Shown here one piece after another: positions 1 to 13,300 of a DNA stretch of 64,000 nt. Source of the DNA: Lasioglossum baleicum. Lineage: Eukaryota; Arthropoda; Insecta; Hymenoptera; Halictidae. Each line of letters opens with the position of its first letter. The first letter of the stretch is position 1. The notes under the pieces were generated by a model. It ran no database searches. It saw nothing but the letters and a program-made list of their open reading frames with translations, and had not been told where the DNA came from. The stretch is taken from NCBI RefSeq assembly GCF_051020765.1, contig NC_134933.1, positions 10,699,461 through 10,763,460 on the forward strand, written 5' to 3'. A program made the translations under genes and the position numbers.

Positions 1-752
1 ATGCGAGTAAAACGCTCGAGAGGGAAGGGTGGTGGTTGGCTGGTCCGGTGGAAAAACCTATTAATTGCGGTTGTAATTAGTCGAGGATGATCTTTCGATT
101 TGTCAGAGGGGTTCTTGTACTCCCCTAAAAAGCATCGTCCGATTTATGGGCCGGCGCGGAGTGGGCCCGATCCTCTGGTTTGTACGCGCATCTGGACAGA
201 TTTCGCGTGCGTGTGGCCACCGCGTGTGTATACGTGTGGGACTCGCGGCGCGGCCTATATATTATACAAAGTTTCCCCGTGCGCCCTCTCCGTTCCGCCA
301 AATCGCGCGGATACCCGAACAGGGAAGACGAGTCAATATCTCTCCCCACATGAAGCCGCGGGCAGGTAAAAATGTCTCAACTTGGGTGCCCCGGCTCGTC
401 CTGGCTGCTCCTTTTGCTCCTTTATTCCCAGGACCTCTTTCTCTCTCCTTCTCCCTCCCTTATCTATCTATCTTCGAGCGCCGAGGGCGACTCCTTCGAA
501 CCGGGCCGAACCAAAACGGAGAGGACGAGAAACCAGAGAGGAAACGCGAGAGATGGATGGACCGTTCGGCCTTTCTGCGCTGAATAAAAGTGGCGAATGC
601 GCCGAGACCCGGCTCTCCTATCCTCTCGTAGTTAGACTAATGATTAGGCCCGGTCTCTGTGACGGCTGTTCACTTTAGCCCCTCTCTCCCCTCTCTCCCC
701 TCTTTTTTTCTCCTTCTCTCTTCTCCTGGTCATCCTAACCGCCTTGCGTGTC

Positions 753-1030
753 GGTCATTATTAACTCTTTGTGCACACTGCTCTCTCAAGATCATTGTTG
801 CAATCGTTCGGATAGATTTACCGTCTTTTTTGCTCCACTCGATCGTTTGTGCGATTATCGGCTTAGGGTGTGTTTCCACCCTTAACACTTTCACCGCCAC
901 ATTGGTCATTATTAATTCTTTGTGCACACTGCTCCTGGATCATTGTTGCGATTATTCAGATAGACTTAACGTCTTTTTTCTCCACCCGTGTTTCAACCCT
1001 TAGCACTTTCATTGCCACATCGGTCATACG
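753..1030. repeat. Direct duplication, 151 bp period
   Basis: The block beginning GGTCATTATTAA (753) recurs at 904, with TTTGTGCACACTGCTC, GATCATTGTTGC and ACGTCTTTTT-like segments conserved in order. A shortened third start (CGGTCAT) is at 1021. Confidence 0.8.
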
Positions 1031-1171
1031 TGGGTGACACAGTGGGGGACACTTTTAGAGTACAATATAAAGAAAAAACAATAATTTGAAAGAGATAAGA
1101 GTATAAACTTGCGAAACATTGTAGCCAAACCGTCGTGGAGTTTACTGAAAGTTCCGTTAAGAGGATAAACT

Positions 1172-1567
1172 CTCGTTTCCAGGATTGCAAGGATGCGGGG
1201 TATGCCTTCTCATTTTTCAGTAATGCAAAGATGGGGTTTTTCAATAGTCAAAAACGCTAGATAACAGATCAATGTAGGCCGCGATCGTCCTCAAAAGTCC
1301 TATTCTTACGTTTACAAGGCGTAATTTGCATTATTTGGCAGCATTTAGCTGTTGCAGCTTTATGAAAATAGCTACATGCGCAGCTGTATGTTTCCGAATA
1401 ATGCAAATTGTAATACGTATTACGTAAACGTAAAAATAGGACTTTTGAGGGCGATCGCGGTCTAGATTGATCTCTTATCTAGCGCTTTTGACTACAGAAA
1501 ACCCCCATCTTTGCATTACCGAGAAATGATAAGACGATTCCCGCACCCTTGCAATCCTAGAAACGAG
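1172..1567. mobile_element. Palindromic MITE-like element, copy 1 (about 396 bp)
   Basis: The left end CTCGTTTCCAGGATTGCAAG and the right end, read on the opposite strand as CTCGTTTCTAGGATTGCAAG, are inverted repeats. Homology between the arms continues inward through CCCCATCTTTGCATTA, GCTAGATAA, TAGGACTTTTGAGGGCGATCG and TAATTTGCATTATT to the centre near 1365, so nearly the whole element is one imperfect hairpin. It has no coding capacity. A second copy is at 4657-4996. Confidence 0.85.
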
Positions 1568-3650
1568 TATCCTCGGTGGTCGATCGGGCAAGTAGTCAAG
1601 ACGCAAATAGGCCGACCGTCGGTCCGGTGCGGGTCGCTGGGGACCGGAAAACGTGTACTCATCGAGGGTCGTCCACGCAGCAATTTTCCCACGGTCTCTC
1701 CTGCAATCATCGGACAGAGTCGTCGTCTAGCCGGTGTTTTACTTCGAACCAATAATAATCTATCCAGCGAGAGTCACGGGTGTGTAGTGGAGCATTGGTC
1801 GAGGTAGGACGTTGGGTATCGGCTGATTCGTCGATCGGGTCCGTTGAAACGGCGCGGATCCTCGAGAGACCGAGGAGAGGAAGAACAGCTCACGGATATT
1901 TCCAGGAAAATATCGCAAGAACGCTCTCCGCTCCCCGTTCTACGAGAAAAGAGAAGCCTCTTCGGTCCTGTCTCTCTCTCTCTGTCTCTCTCTTTCTCTA
2001 TATATCTGTTTCTGCGTTTCTCGCGTGCTGTTACGCGAGAGGAGCAGAGAGGAAGCTTGAACGGTTTGTAGATGTACGAGAGAGGAGAGACCTGGGCCAT
2101 AAGATGAAAGAGGACGATGATCAAGAGAAAGAGAGAGAGGGAGAGAGAAAGGACCGTCGGACTCGGGGATCGAGGACGTAGAGAAGTAGAAGGCCTGGTG
2201 GGGTAAAAAACAAAAGTCCAGTCGGTCGTGGAGCGGTCCAGGATGGTCCCAAGCTATTCGGGACCACCCCGAGAGCCGAGGGGTCCAGCTCGGCTCGCGG
2301 CAATCAGGTGCCGTTGGAATGCGACCGTTCCACAGAAAAACAAAACAAATTTTTATGCCCTCGCCCCCTCCCGCGACCCTCCTTTCGGCTCTCGTTCGCT
2401 TTACTCCTCATTCTAGTCCTCCCCTCCTCACCTGTGGCTCGGTCGAACCGCTCCTCGAGAGAGGCATTAGGCATTACTTAAGGGCCCACGGGTCCAACGT
2501 TGGAGGAAGGGTACCCCACTGACTTCTATCTCCGTCTTTTTCTTTCTTTCTGCCTCTTTTGCCCCCCCCTCTCTCTCTATCTTCCTTTGCTTCCCTTTTG
2601 CTCACAGAGAGGCGCTCGCTTTGGCGGCAGAAAAAAGGACGATTTCACGCTGCGAATTGTCCACGACTCGTTCGCCAGGGCCCCTCTCATTTACGAGGGT
2701 AACAATTCTCTTATCGATCTCTCGTGCCGGAACGGGAGGAGAGCTGGTTATCGGTGTTGGTGTCGTAGGTTGCTGACCATCCCTCTCTTTCCTTCGATCC
2801 TTTCTCTGTTTACACTACACTCTTACCCCAGCAAGGACGTACCCTAACGGTGGATCCGCCCGAGGATTAAGATACGAACGGAACGAGCAGCATTGTTTCG
2901 GGACAGCAGAAAATTGATTTACCGCTCTCGCTAGCCGTGGACGATGAAATTAACCGCGCTTTGCTAAGAGTATACGGCCGCCGGCATTGGGGATGCTGCG
3001 TGATCGAAGCCCGGAAGGTTCGAATCGGCTTCAGGCCATTTTTGGCGATTTTTACTTCTGAGACATTTTGGTACATCGGTGTGTGATGAGTAGACAGCAG
3101 ATTTTGTACATTTGTGACAAAAATGAGTGGGTGTAATTCAAAAGAGTGAAACTGTTATATGTTTTTCAACCTATTAAACTTTAAGAAAGAAAATAAACTC
3201 CTGTTTCACTCCAGTTTGTTGCAATTCAGGTAGAACATTTTTATTTTTATAAATTGGAATTTTTATTTCTCTTTTGAATGGTTTCAATAATTCTTGATCA
3301 TTGAAATTGGTGTTTCGTTTTACATCGAAGTTTGGACTGTGCACTAGAAAAGAGAGCACTTCTAAGAAACTTCTGAAGCTTTTAGGCAACATTAGCCGTG
3401 TAATAAATTATATTTTAGACTACCACACCGCAATACTTACGGTTCCATTAACCCGTGTTGTACAATTTCCTATCGCGTGAAAGCTTCGGACACGATAACA
3501 AAAAGTCGTTTCCCTGTACATTCCGAAATTGTACAGGAAGTTTTACTCGGAAAGATTCTAGTTAAAGGCCGGAATGCATTCTTGGACATGAGTGGTATTT
3601 TATTTTAATGCCGTTGCCCGACAAATATTTATTATCGTGCGGTCGTTTTA

Positions 3651-3925
3651 ATTAAACTTACCCCCTTCTTGCTGATTTTTAGAAAATTATTATGGAAATT
3701 TTAAATTAACATCCTTTCTTGAGGAACGGCGTCTGTATACGATCTAGGTAACATTCCGGTCCCGGTTTAGTTAAACTTACTCTTCTCACTGATTTTTAGA
3801 AAATTATTGTAGTAATTTGAAATTAACATCCTTTATTGATTAAAAGTCAACAAAAATTCATATTAAAAAATGTGAGAGATCAAGGAACAGCGTCTGTATA
3901 CGATCTAGGTAACATTCCGGTCCCG
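3651..3925. repeat. Imperfect direct duplication
   Basis: TTAAACTTAC, then CTGATTTTTAGAAAATTATT, AAATTAACATCCTTT and GTCTGTATACGATCTAGGTA with ACATTCCGGTCCCG, occurs twice (the GTCTGTATAC word is at 3731 and 3892). The second copy carries about 40 bp of extra AT-rich sequence. Confidence 0.8.
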
Positions 3926-4197
3926 AAGCGTGTAAAGTGTAAACGATGTGACGAATAGAATTGTTCAACCAATTTCTGTTTCCCCGCAGAGATTGATTAT
4001 CCCACGAGGGAAATGTTTCTCCGCATTCCCATTGATTTTTGCGAGCGCGGAGTGGCATCGCGACCGTCTAACGAGCAGCCACAATTTACTCATTGTCAGA
4101 GCGAGGAGGCTAATTGCCGTTCGACACTCGCGTCGCATTCAGTCGGCGCTCGCCGTCTGTACCGAGCTTTAATGAGACGGTTTTTCTCGATCCGTAG

Positions 4198-4384
4198 ATC
4201 ATCATGTTCCCGGAGTGAGGCATGAGCGCGGTAAAAGGCTGTGGTTCGACGTCTCCGAGGTACCACCTGGGGAACACATAATTGGTGCAGAGCTCAGGCT
4301 CTATCGCAGCATGGACGTGAAGAATCGAAGAAACCGTGGCTCGTACATGATCACGGCGTACCGTGTCCTGAGAACCGAAGACGG
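4198..4384 (+). CDS. gbb: gbb exon A: middle of prodomain
   Basis: The acceptor is tttttctcgatccgtag, ending at 4197, and the donor is gtgagt at 4385. The reading frame is closed by a TGA at 4173-4175, which forces an intron boundary just upstream. The first codon is split and needs one base from the previous exon. The peptide starts HHVPGVRHERGKRLWFDVSE and ends TAYRVLRTEDG. The LWFDVS-x-VP and GAELRLYRS blocks match the beta-strand core (arm domain) of BMP prodomains. It leaves in phase 2 (GG|A). Confidence 0.92.
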
Positions 4385-7300
4385 GTGAGTGTTGAAACAG
4401 TATTCGCTTGTTGCGATCGCAATTAGAACCTGTTCAGTTCCTTCTTGTTCAACTATCCGTACATCGTCGGCTAATGATTCTTGCCGCACGTTGCGTGCCT
4501 CATATATTGGCGTCACGGCAAAGAATTATCGTTGTATCACCAATTAAATTCGAAAACAAATCATTCCTAACTTCTAATCAATTCTAACTTCCCTCTAATC
4601 ACTTTGCAATGAAAATCGATTTCCTTCTACCTCCATCAAATTATTAAGGGGACAGACTCGTTTCTAGGATTGCAAGGGTGCAGGGTGCTCATTTCTCGAT
4701 AATGAGAAGATGGGGTTTTTCAGTAGTCTAAGGCGCTAGATAAAAGATCAATTTAGGCCCCAGTCGCCCTCAAAAGACCTATTTACATTTACGAGACGTA
4801 ATTTCCGTTATTCCGAAGCATAAAGCTGCGCATGTAGCTATTTTTATGAAGCTGCGACAGCTAAATGCTGCCGAATAATGCAAATTATTAATGTAAACGT
4901 AAAAATAGGAGTTTTGAGGGCGATCGCGGCCTAGATTGATCTTTTATCTACGCTTTTGACCACTGAAAAACCCTCCATCTGCAATCATGGAAACGAATCT
5001 TGCGTTCGATGTGTACACGTCAATTCAAATCTCTATTGCTGTGCAATAACAATAACCTTTCCGAGAATGAATTGTCAATTTTTTATCAAATAAAAACGTA
5101 ATTCTTCTTCGTTTTTCGTAAAATGTATAATAGGACCATTTGCCCTGCGTTCGACGTGTATACTCGTCATTGTTTGATTTTAATTCCGCACTCCGTGGGG
5201 GATTTTTAAAACTAAATTCCGCAAGATTCTGATCGTTGTTGAGCGTAACATGGAAACCGCGTTACAGGAGGGCGGAAGCAATTTTTCTACAAGAGGGTGT
5301 AGTTAGCAAAGGGGTCACTTACCCTGTTGTAAGTTTTCGCATCGCCTGCTATCATTCCTACCGTTAATGTCATTGTCATGTCAGCGATTAGATAGCGGCT
5401 TGGGGAAACTCTCTCAGGTACTGGGAATTCTACCTGTGGGGCTGCAGAACCTTGACCAAGGGGGTGCTTGATAGTTTCTAGGTGACCTTTAACTACCGCT
5501 GGAAATTCTCGAACACCGTGTGCGAGAGAAACAGTATCTTCTCTCCGTTGATCTTTGTTCAGTTTTCGGTGAGCCGGGTGGCTAGACCAATTTCGGTGTT
5601 CCTTCGGGCAGAGTCCGTGGTTTTTGACATCGTCATCGTGCCCCTAATTAGGCAGTCCTTAAGTCGCCGAAAAAATCCCAGGTATTTGTTCTACCTGTGA
5701 GAGCTTCGGGGGACCCGGGGCCCCACCATTTCTTCTCTCGATTCTACCTCCCTCATTCATATACCGAAGCCATGGACCATCACGAACACAACAGCCGACT
5801 CCTTTTTCGAGAAACACCGACACCGTGGTTACACCATATTGCCTATCGACTTCGATCTTGGATCGGGACACGTTAATATAATACGAATTAGTCAGATCCG
5901 TCTATCGCTGCCTTGTATCGGGCTACGTTGGTGTGAACTTCCACTTCGAGCACAAATATTTGTGAAAATCCCAGTGACCGTTCCCGATTCCCTGGTTTTA
6001 CTGACAGAAAAGAAGATGATAATTGAAGAACTAATTTTATACATTTCACCCAAGTTCCACCTATTTGTCCTGAAATGCATTAGACTAAAGTGTGAAGGAT
6101 GAATGAATGAAGTGCAAACTTCATTATTCGATCTTTGTAGACACGTCAATCTTCCTATTAAAAAAAAATAAAGTATATCAATTTAAAATATGCGTTTTGT
6201 AGATGTATGTTAGTTGTATGTACACCTGCTGAGAATTTGGATTTTAAGCAGAAAAATGGAATGGAAAATGATATTAATGATGGCACACGTGTAAAGCCAT
6301 CGTAGACTACATAGGCTAGAGATAAATCTGATAAATATGTAAAATAAATCGTAAGGGGTTAATAAATAATTCGTGTGACGTTAAAAGAAGTTGGAGAAAA
6401 CGAGTGGAACTAAATGAATTCCATATAATGTTGAAAAAACAAGCACATCGAATTAATTTTGACTTATACCAGTTTCATAATTATGGGCACGTATACAGCC
6501 ATCGTAGAGTGCATAGGCTAAAGATAAATCTGACCAAAATGAACTTCGTAAAATAAATCGTAAGGAGTTAATAATTCGCGTGACGTTAAAAGAAGATGGA
6601 GAAAACGAGTGGAACGGTTTGAGGAGCGCAGCGAACAGAGGCAGACGGTTTCGAGTCCACGTGGCTGCTCGGCCAAGGCGGATGGCGACAGCGTGTCTAG
6701 AGCCATCCCTGTCTGCGGTACCTCCTAAGACTTTGATACCGCGACCTGACCGATATACGGGCCCCGACAGGAAACGCTATTCCGTAAATTGAGGTAAATT
6801 AGCCATGGAGACGGGCTCTCGGAGGTCCGAGTTAAGAGCACGAGTTACTTGGTGTGCCTACGCAGTTAGATGCACGCAGCAGCTCCATTCCTCCTCCTCC
6901 TCCTCGTCCTTTCCTCTTCTTCGTTCTCGTCGTGATCTCTTTTTCTTCGTCCTCCACCTTTCCCTTCTTCATCGTCCTCTTCTCCTTTTCTTCACGAGCT
7001 TCTTCTTCCGTCAAAGTTGATGCGTGACGCATCCTCCTCCGCCTCCTTATCCTCCTCCGCCTTCTGATCCAGCCGAGACAAGCTGGCGACTCTGGTTTCT
7101 TACGTGTGCGCGCAGGTTTCCATAAGTGTTCCCCCGTGGTGGTAGGGGACACGACACCGCCGTCAGCTGTCTCTCTGGCCCTCGATAACGATCCCTCGTC
7201 TCGCTTCGCCTCGCCACACGAAAGTCAGACAGTGACATTTGCTGTAACGAGCCTCAGGGTCTCGTGCTTTTCAACACCATCGTCCACTCGTGATTTTTCG

Positions 7301-10300
7301 CGGTGACCATGCCCCTTCCCGTCCACCTAGAACGCTGAACTCTCCTCAACGATTTCACAAACACAGCAATGCCTCGGTTAAAAATTCGGGACTGGAATTG
7401 CGCTTATATCGTGTAGAAGTCTCTTCTAAGCCGGGCGACATACCAAGCTCTAAAAATGGCTGGCATGCGTTGCCTTATGAAAATGACATCACAGAATTTA
7501 TATAGATTTTCTGTGATTTTAATAATATGTGCTTGGATAGAAAAATATGTATAATTTCAATAATTGTAAGATGAAAAAAAAGAAACCGGTCATTTGACGG
7601 AAGGTGGTGGGTTCGCTGTTAAATAAAATAAATAAATGCGGTCTCATGATTCCGTTTAATATTATCATTTGAAAGAAAATGGCTTCTTTTTACACTTCTT
7701 TCTGCTGGCATGCGTTGCCTTATAAAAATGACATCACAGAATTTATGTAGATTTTCTGGGATTTTTATAATAACATGTGGTTGGATCGAAAAATATGTAT
7801 AATTTCAATAATTGTAAAATAAAAAACCAGGAACCGATCATTGTTAAATAAAATAAATAAGTGTGGTCTCATGATTCCGTTTAATATTATGATTTGAAAG
7901 AAAATGGCTTCTTTTTACACTTCTTTCTGCTGGCATGCGTTGCCTTCTAAAAATGACATCACAGAATTTATGTAGATTTTCTGGGATTTTTATAATAACA
8001 TGTGCTTGGATAGAAAAATATGTATAATCTCAATAATTGTAAAATAAAAAACCAGGAACCGATCATTGTTAAATAAAATAAATAAGTGCGGTCTCATGAT
8101 TCCGTTTAATATTATCATTTGAAAGAAAATGGCTTCATTCTCCACCGACAGGAAAAAAGGAATTAATCTGAAGTGAATCACGTGTCAAAGGGTTGATTCG
8201 TTGAAGACAAGTTTGGAAAGCTTCTGCTCCATTATCTGAACACCCAACTCTCCCTGTCAGTTCCGCTAATGAAGTTCCACTGTATCGCGTTACCTCGCAT
8301 CGACAGAGAGACGTTTCGTAAAGCCATTGATACAAAGGCAAGCCGCATGATTCAGAGAAGAAGAATGCCGGGGAAAAAATAACGTGTTTATTAGCAAATA
8401 GTGCGCACAACTTCCACTTGGGTATTCGACGCGTAACTGTCGGAGATTTGTCCCTCTTTGTGTACAATTGCTAATGTTTCCCCGATTATTCAATTACGGG
8501 AACGGTAATCGATCCCGGGAAAAAAAGGACAAGGAAAAAAAAGACTCGAAATACGCCGTTCGACTAATAGACAGCTGAATGAACAACCATTGACGTGTCT
8601 CGATGAAATCTTTATTAACATGTTGACGGATTCGCCGAGTCACCGTGCACGGTGGCTCGGAATTCTGCTAAAAAATTAATTTTCTCCACTCGATAATTAT
8701 ATAGAATAATTACAGATTGATTCGTAGACGTCCAATAAAAATTTCTGGAGTTCAATTAAGAACTCTGCTCTTTACAATCTACTTAAAAACTAATTACAAG
8801 GAATATCTTTTACTGTATTGCTTGAAACTGTATGTATTTATTCGTCTTTGTTCTTAATTCTGTTTTAAGGTGATTAAATTGAGAAAATTAAGAACTATCG
8901 CATGGAAATATGTTTCGTAGTTTGAAAGTTCTAGCAGAGCGCCACCGATTTCTTCGATCCGGATCACTGCGATCGACGCGATCCACGGAATCGCGTCGAT
9001 CTCGTTGTGTATTGCGGCTGGATTCGTTACGTAAGATTCAGTGGTTTCCTATTGATCGATTTTGTTGATTTGTTGCGCGACTCGACGAAGCATTCCTACA
9101 TATTACAGAGACGATGCACAGCCGCGAGAATATAAATAGGGAAATAGTTGCTCTCGTGCTCGACTATGTTGCTGTAACTTTATAGTCACGAGAGTCCGCT
9201 CGGTGTGCTTCCTGTTATTTTGATATTTCTATCTAGACTGCGGATCTTTGTGCATTATAAAAATTTTCAGAAAATGCTGGAGTATCAAATTCGTCAGAAC
9301 TTGATTTTGATTTATTATTTCTATCTATTTCTATCTCATACTTTCCTCACCTTGTTTCTCAGAAAAAATAACAGGAAAATAATCCATATTTCTTTTTCAC
9401 TTTCCGAGACCTGGCGAGTAATGATTAATAATTTCTGGTGTCCATTTCTGTGACTGATAACAATCGTATGGAAATGTACATTTTTAGAAGCGACATTTCT
9501 GCGAGATCCAGAATTTTCCTTGCGTCTTAGAGCGCACAGTTTTCCAGAAATTGATTGTCTTTGATATACAAATTCTTAATTTTGTATATAACTTCCAATA
9601 TCCATTTCTGTGACTGATAATAATTATATTTAATTATATGTAATTAATTGTATGTAATCCAGAATTTTTCTCGCGTCTTCGAGCCCACAGTTTTCCAGAA
9701 ATTAATTTTGTACTGCATAATTTTCTGATTTAAACATGCCGTATGTGATTCTGGTAGTTTCCAATCGACCACTGATTACCATCTTGTATTAGCAGTTTTC
9801 TATGCAGCAATTGCGTCACTCTAACTGTAGCAATCGTGGTAAGCGCTATTGTTTACGAGGAACGTGTTTGTTTTGATCACCGTAACAAGTTATCTACCGT
9901 GTGTTATCCACATAACTACGTGTTAACGTAATTACCGCGATGCGAGTTTACTCGTTAATGTATGCACGAAAAAATCGCGATGATATTTTTTACACCGAGT
10001 AAGCATGATGAGAGGCTTTTAGCGTCTAATGCGTTGCAACACTTGCAACTTATTGTCTGCTTGCGGGTTACGTTAGCGAGGTAGTGTCAATCACGACTAC
10101 TGCAACAAATGGTTCGGTTCGTTCATGAATCAATTTCCTGATTTTGCGCAGCACTATTTCTTTTTACGCTGTTTTTGAAGAACATACGATTATGCCACCA
10201 ATCATTGAACAATTTCAATGATTATCGTTCGCAAAATCGTTTTCGTGAAAATTCCAAATATGTATATAAAAGATTGTTTTGCCTGTTGCAGAACGAAGGA

Positions 10301-13300
10301 GTTGCAGTACGTGGACGCAGTTAACACAACAGTGGGGAAAGAGAAATGGCTGACTTTAAATGTTAGCGAGCCTCTCCAGCACTGGGTAAACAACCCCGAG
10401 GGGAATAAGGGGTTGTATCTTTCGGTGCATCCGGCCGATCGTTCAGGTGAGTGTCGATAACTGCTGGAAACAATTTGAAACTCTATACAGGTTTTACACA
10501 CAAAATTCACCCTTTTGCAAATCAATTTCAACCTTTTACAAATAAAGTATTTTTAAGCTAGTTTTTCGAAAAGAAAATCAAATCAAATGTACATTAATTG
10601 AGTTAAGAAATTCAAAATTTTATTTATTTTGCACAGATGTACATCAAATACTTATTTAAAAGTAATTACTAGATTGCGGATGTTTATGCAATTTTCAATT
10701 TTTGCAGGCAAATTTCAAGAAAGTGGGAACAAATAGAATCTTATTTTCAGTGGTGGTAGCCTTTATAGATCTGAAATAAATAAAAATCGTATTAAATTTT
10801 GTAGAATTTTATATTCTGGCATCTTTTTTGAACATTTTTCTAGCAATCTAGTAATTACCAATTCATTAACTTTGTAATGTATGAAAACTGTGTGTAGATA
10901 TGTATATTCATTTTAGCCATTTTCGGATTAATAAATTTTGAATATGAAATTGATTTGCAAAAGGGTGAAACTGATTTGCAAAACCCATAACACGTTGATT
11001 GCCGAATACAATACCCAGATGATTAAAGAAAATCAAAGCAATTAATAAAACTAAAAGTGGAACGATAATATTCATCGAAGATCAGGTTCGACACAGTTCG
11101 ACCAGAAAAATCTGGGACACCGTGTATACAGTGACGCGGCGTGGACGGCACACGCGGCTCGCATTGAGCAATGGATCGTGGCTAATAAACGCTTCGGGGT
11201 CAGAAGTTCGACGCGATGAATTCCGGGCGTTTCTTGTACACCTGGCTTCGAGAAGCCAGCCTCCGCTGCTGCATAGGTGTATGCTTTCTCGAGCGTACAC
11301 CTGTTTCACGCTCTCACTCCCATACTGAAAAGCGTTCTTCGTTCGCGCAACGTGTATTCGAACGCGCGCAGTCGAGAGTCTAGCGATGGTTTAGCGAGTA
11401 TGTACCGAGCTCGCGCTTGATTGCAAATTAACGCTTCTCAATTTTCAGAAAATCTCGAAGAACATTTATAAAACACTGGTACGCTCCTGATAATGGCTCG
11501 ATGATATTTCACAATGGTTCCGGTTAATTTCTAAGTACATACAAGATTGCTGTTAATCCTCATACATTCCTTAGAAACAGTAGCGTAAAACATCCTATTA
11601 ATTATAATAGTTTATCCATTTTTGCGCCACACTTACAAGGGAAGGACCCCAAGTGTCCGACTTCGATTTTGATAATTTTTTGTGAGACGATGGTATATGG
11701 ATCCCTAATGATGTCTGCAAAATATTAGGTGTAGTTACTCAATAGTTTTAAAGATATAAACAATTAAACTTTCATACCTTTTCGAAGTTCCATTAGCCGT
11801 GTAAGCAGGTTGCGTGAAAGTTCAATTGTTTATATCTTTAAAGCTATTGAGTAACTACACCTAATATTTTGCAGACATCATTAGGGATCCATATACCATC
11901 GTCTCACAAAAAATTATCAAAATCGAAGTCGGACACTCGGGGTCCTTCTCTCGTTAGAGTCTATAAACCATGTTTATAGCGTTACAGAAATACGTCTCAT
12001 AACACCAACAGGGGATCAATTATTTTACCGTATGTAAAAAATGTAAATGGATGCAGAGAAAGAATTAAAAAATCGTGACCTTTACTTTTTCCTTCGCAAT
12101 TTCAACCAATAAGAATTAAAAAAAAATTATTTACACATTAGCTAGTAAACTAATCCTTCTAACGTTTCGAACAAGACTCAAGCTGTTGGGTCGAATTTCG
12201 CTAAAGTTATTCGTTTTTAAACGTTGTACGAATACTTTGTACTGTAGATTCAGAGTGTCCACTATTTTTCGATTTTCATTTTTGGGCGTTCTATTACACA
12301 CTAGAATTTTGCTAAAATTATTCGTTTTTAAAGGGTGTACGAAAACTTTGTAACACCCACTGTAGATTCAGAGTGTCCACTATTATTTCGATTTTAATTT
12401 TTGGGCGTTCCAAGCCACCGCGCGTCAGAATGTTCTTGCTAGCGATCCGATGATCGAGGAGAGTCGGAGCAAGAAGGCCTGTGGCGTCGCGTTGTCTTCG
12501 CTCGGCAGAAGTGCGTGTACGTGGGATTCAGACCGAGAAACAGAAGGCGAGAGACACGGTCGGATGCTGAAGCATCCACGGAGGGAAAAGAGGGAGACAC
12601 CGTAAGCGAGCGGAGACCCAGATGCTGAGATAAAGACGCCCCTGAGTCTGATTCCGCCACCGAATCTCGGACGAGAGTCGTCGCGAGGAGAGATTACCGC
12701 GGCTCGATCCTGAAGATAAAATACACCTGTTCAACGGGGCCTACGATCGGCTTTAGATCATTGATGATTTTCGTTTCTGGCCAGGCCAGCCAGCATGGGA
12801 ACGTGGCAGCCTTGACCGATTGAAATCTCGCTCGGATAACACACGAAAAACAGCCGGCTAACGGAGATCACCGACTAATATTCTTCACGGACACGTGTTC
12901 TCTGTGTCCGGACACCGTAGAGCGTGAACGGGCTTCGACCATCTTCATAATCATCGTTGGACCATAGAATTCTTCCGAGAAATTCGACCGAACGCTTCAC
13001 GCTGCGAATTGTTGCTTATCTTGCAAATCTTCTGCTCCGGTCTCGTTTTTTTATTTTGCAATCGTTGACAATCATAAGACCGCAGTGTTCATTTTATTTA
13101 ACAGTAAGCCTACCATCTGCCAATCATTGCAATTATGGAGATGTTTCCATAGGAAATGATTCAATGAAGATTGCACAAAATCGAAGTAAATACTTGCGTT
13201 TCGTTAACAAACTCCGAACAAAATGGAAATCTTGTTGAAGTCGTTCATCAAAGTCGTTCTGTTTCCATGTAATTGTACAACAGATCAACGCACGAACTTG

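Larger units (their letters stand above)
1..4197. other. gbb: Sequence upstream of the first visible gbb exon (intron or 5' flank)
   Basis: No exon with a BMP signal peptide or N-terminal prodomain is seen. It holds polypyrimidine-rich tracts (about 395-475, 670-730, 2530-2610), a (CT)n microsatellite at about 1970-2005, a 151 bp direct duplication (753-1030), a palindromic MITE (1172-1567), a copy of the GCGGAT-end dispersed family (about 3089-3260) and a duplicated block (3651-3925). A short frame at 372 starts with a hydrophobic run (SSWLLLLLLYSQ) but lacks any BMP sequence. Confidence 0.6.
4385..10291 (+). other. gbb: gbb intron (about 5.9 kb)
   Basis: A GT-AG intron between exons A and B. 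It contains the second palindromic MITE, a duplicated block (6286-6614), a TCC-rich low-complexity stretch (about 6890-7070), a 225-245 bp tandem array (about 7450-8125), a perfect 12 bp-arm hairpin (8971-9001) and a TATA-like word (9131). No coding exon was recognised. Confidence 0.8.

Noticed and set aside
372..587. Frame beginning MSQLGCPGSSWLLLLLLYSQ, looking like a signal peptide and possibly the missing gbb first exon
   Set aside because: The hydrophobic run comes from a pyrimidine-rich tract (CTCCTTTTGCTCC), no BMP prodomain sequence follows, and no phase-1 donor leads to the exon at 4198.
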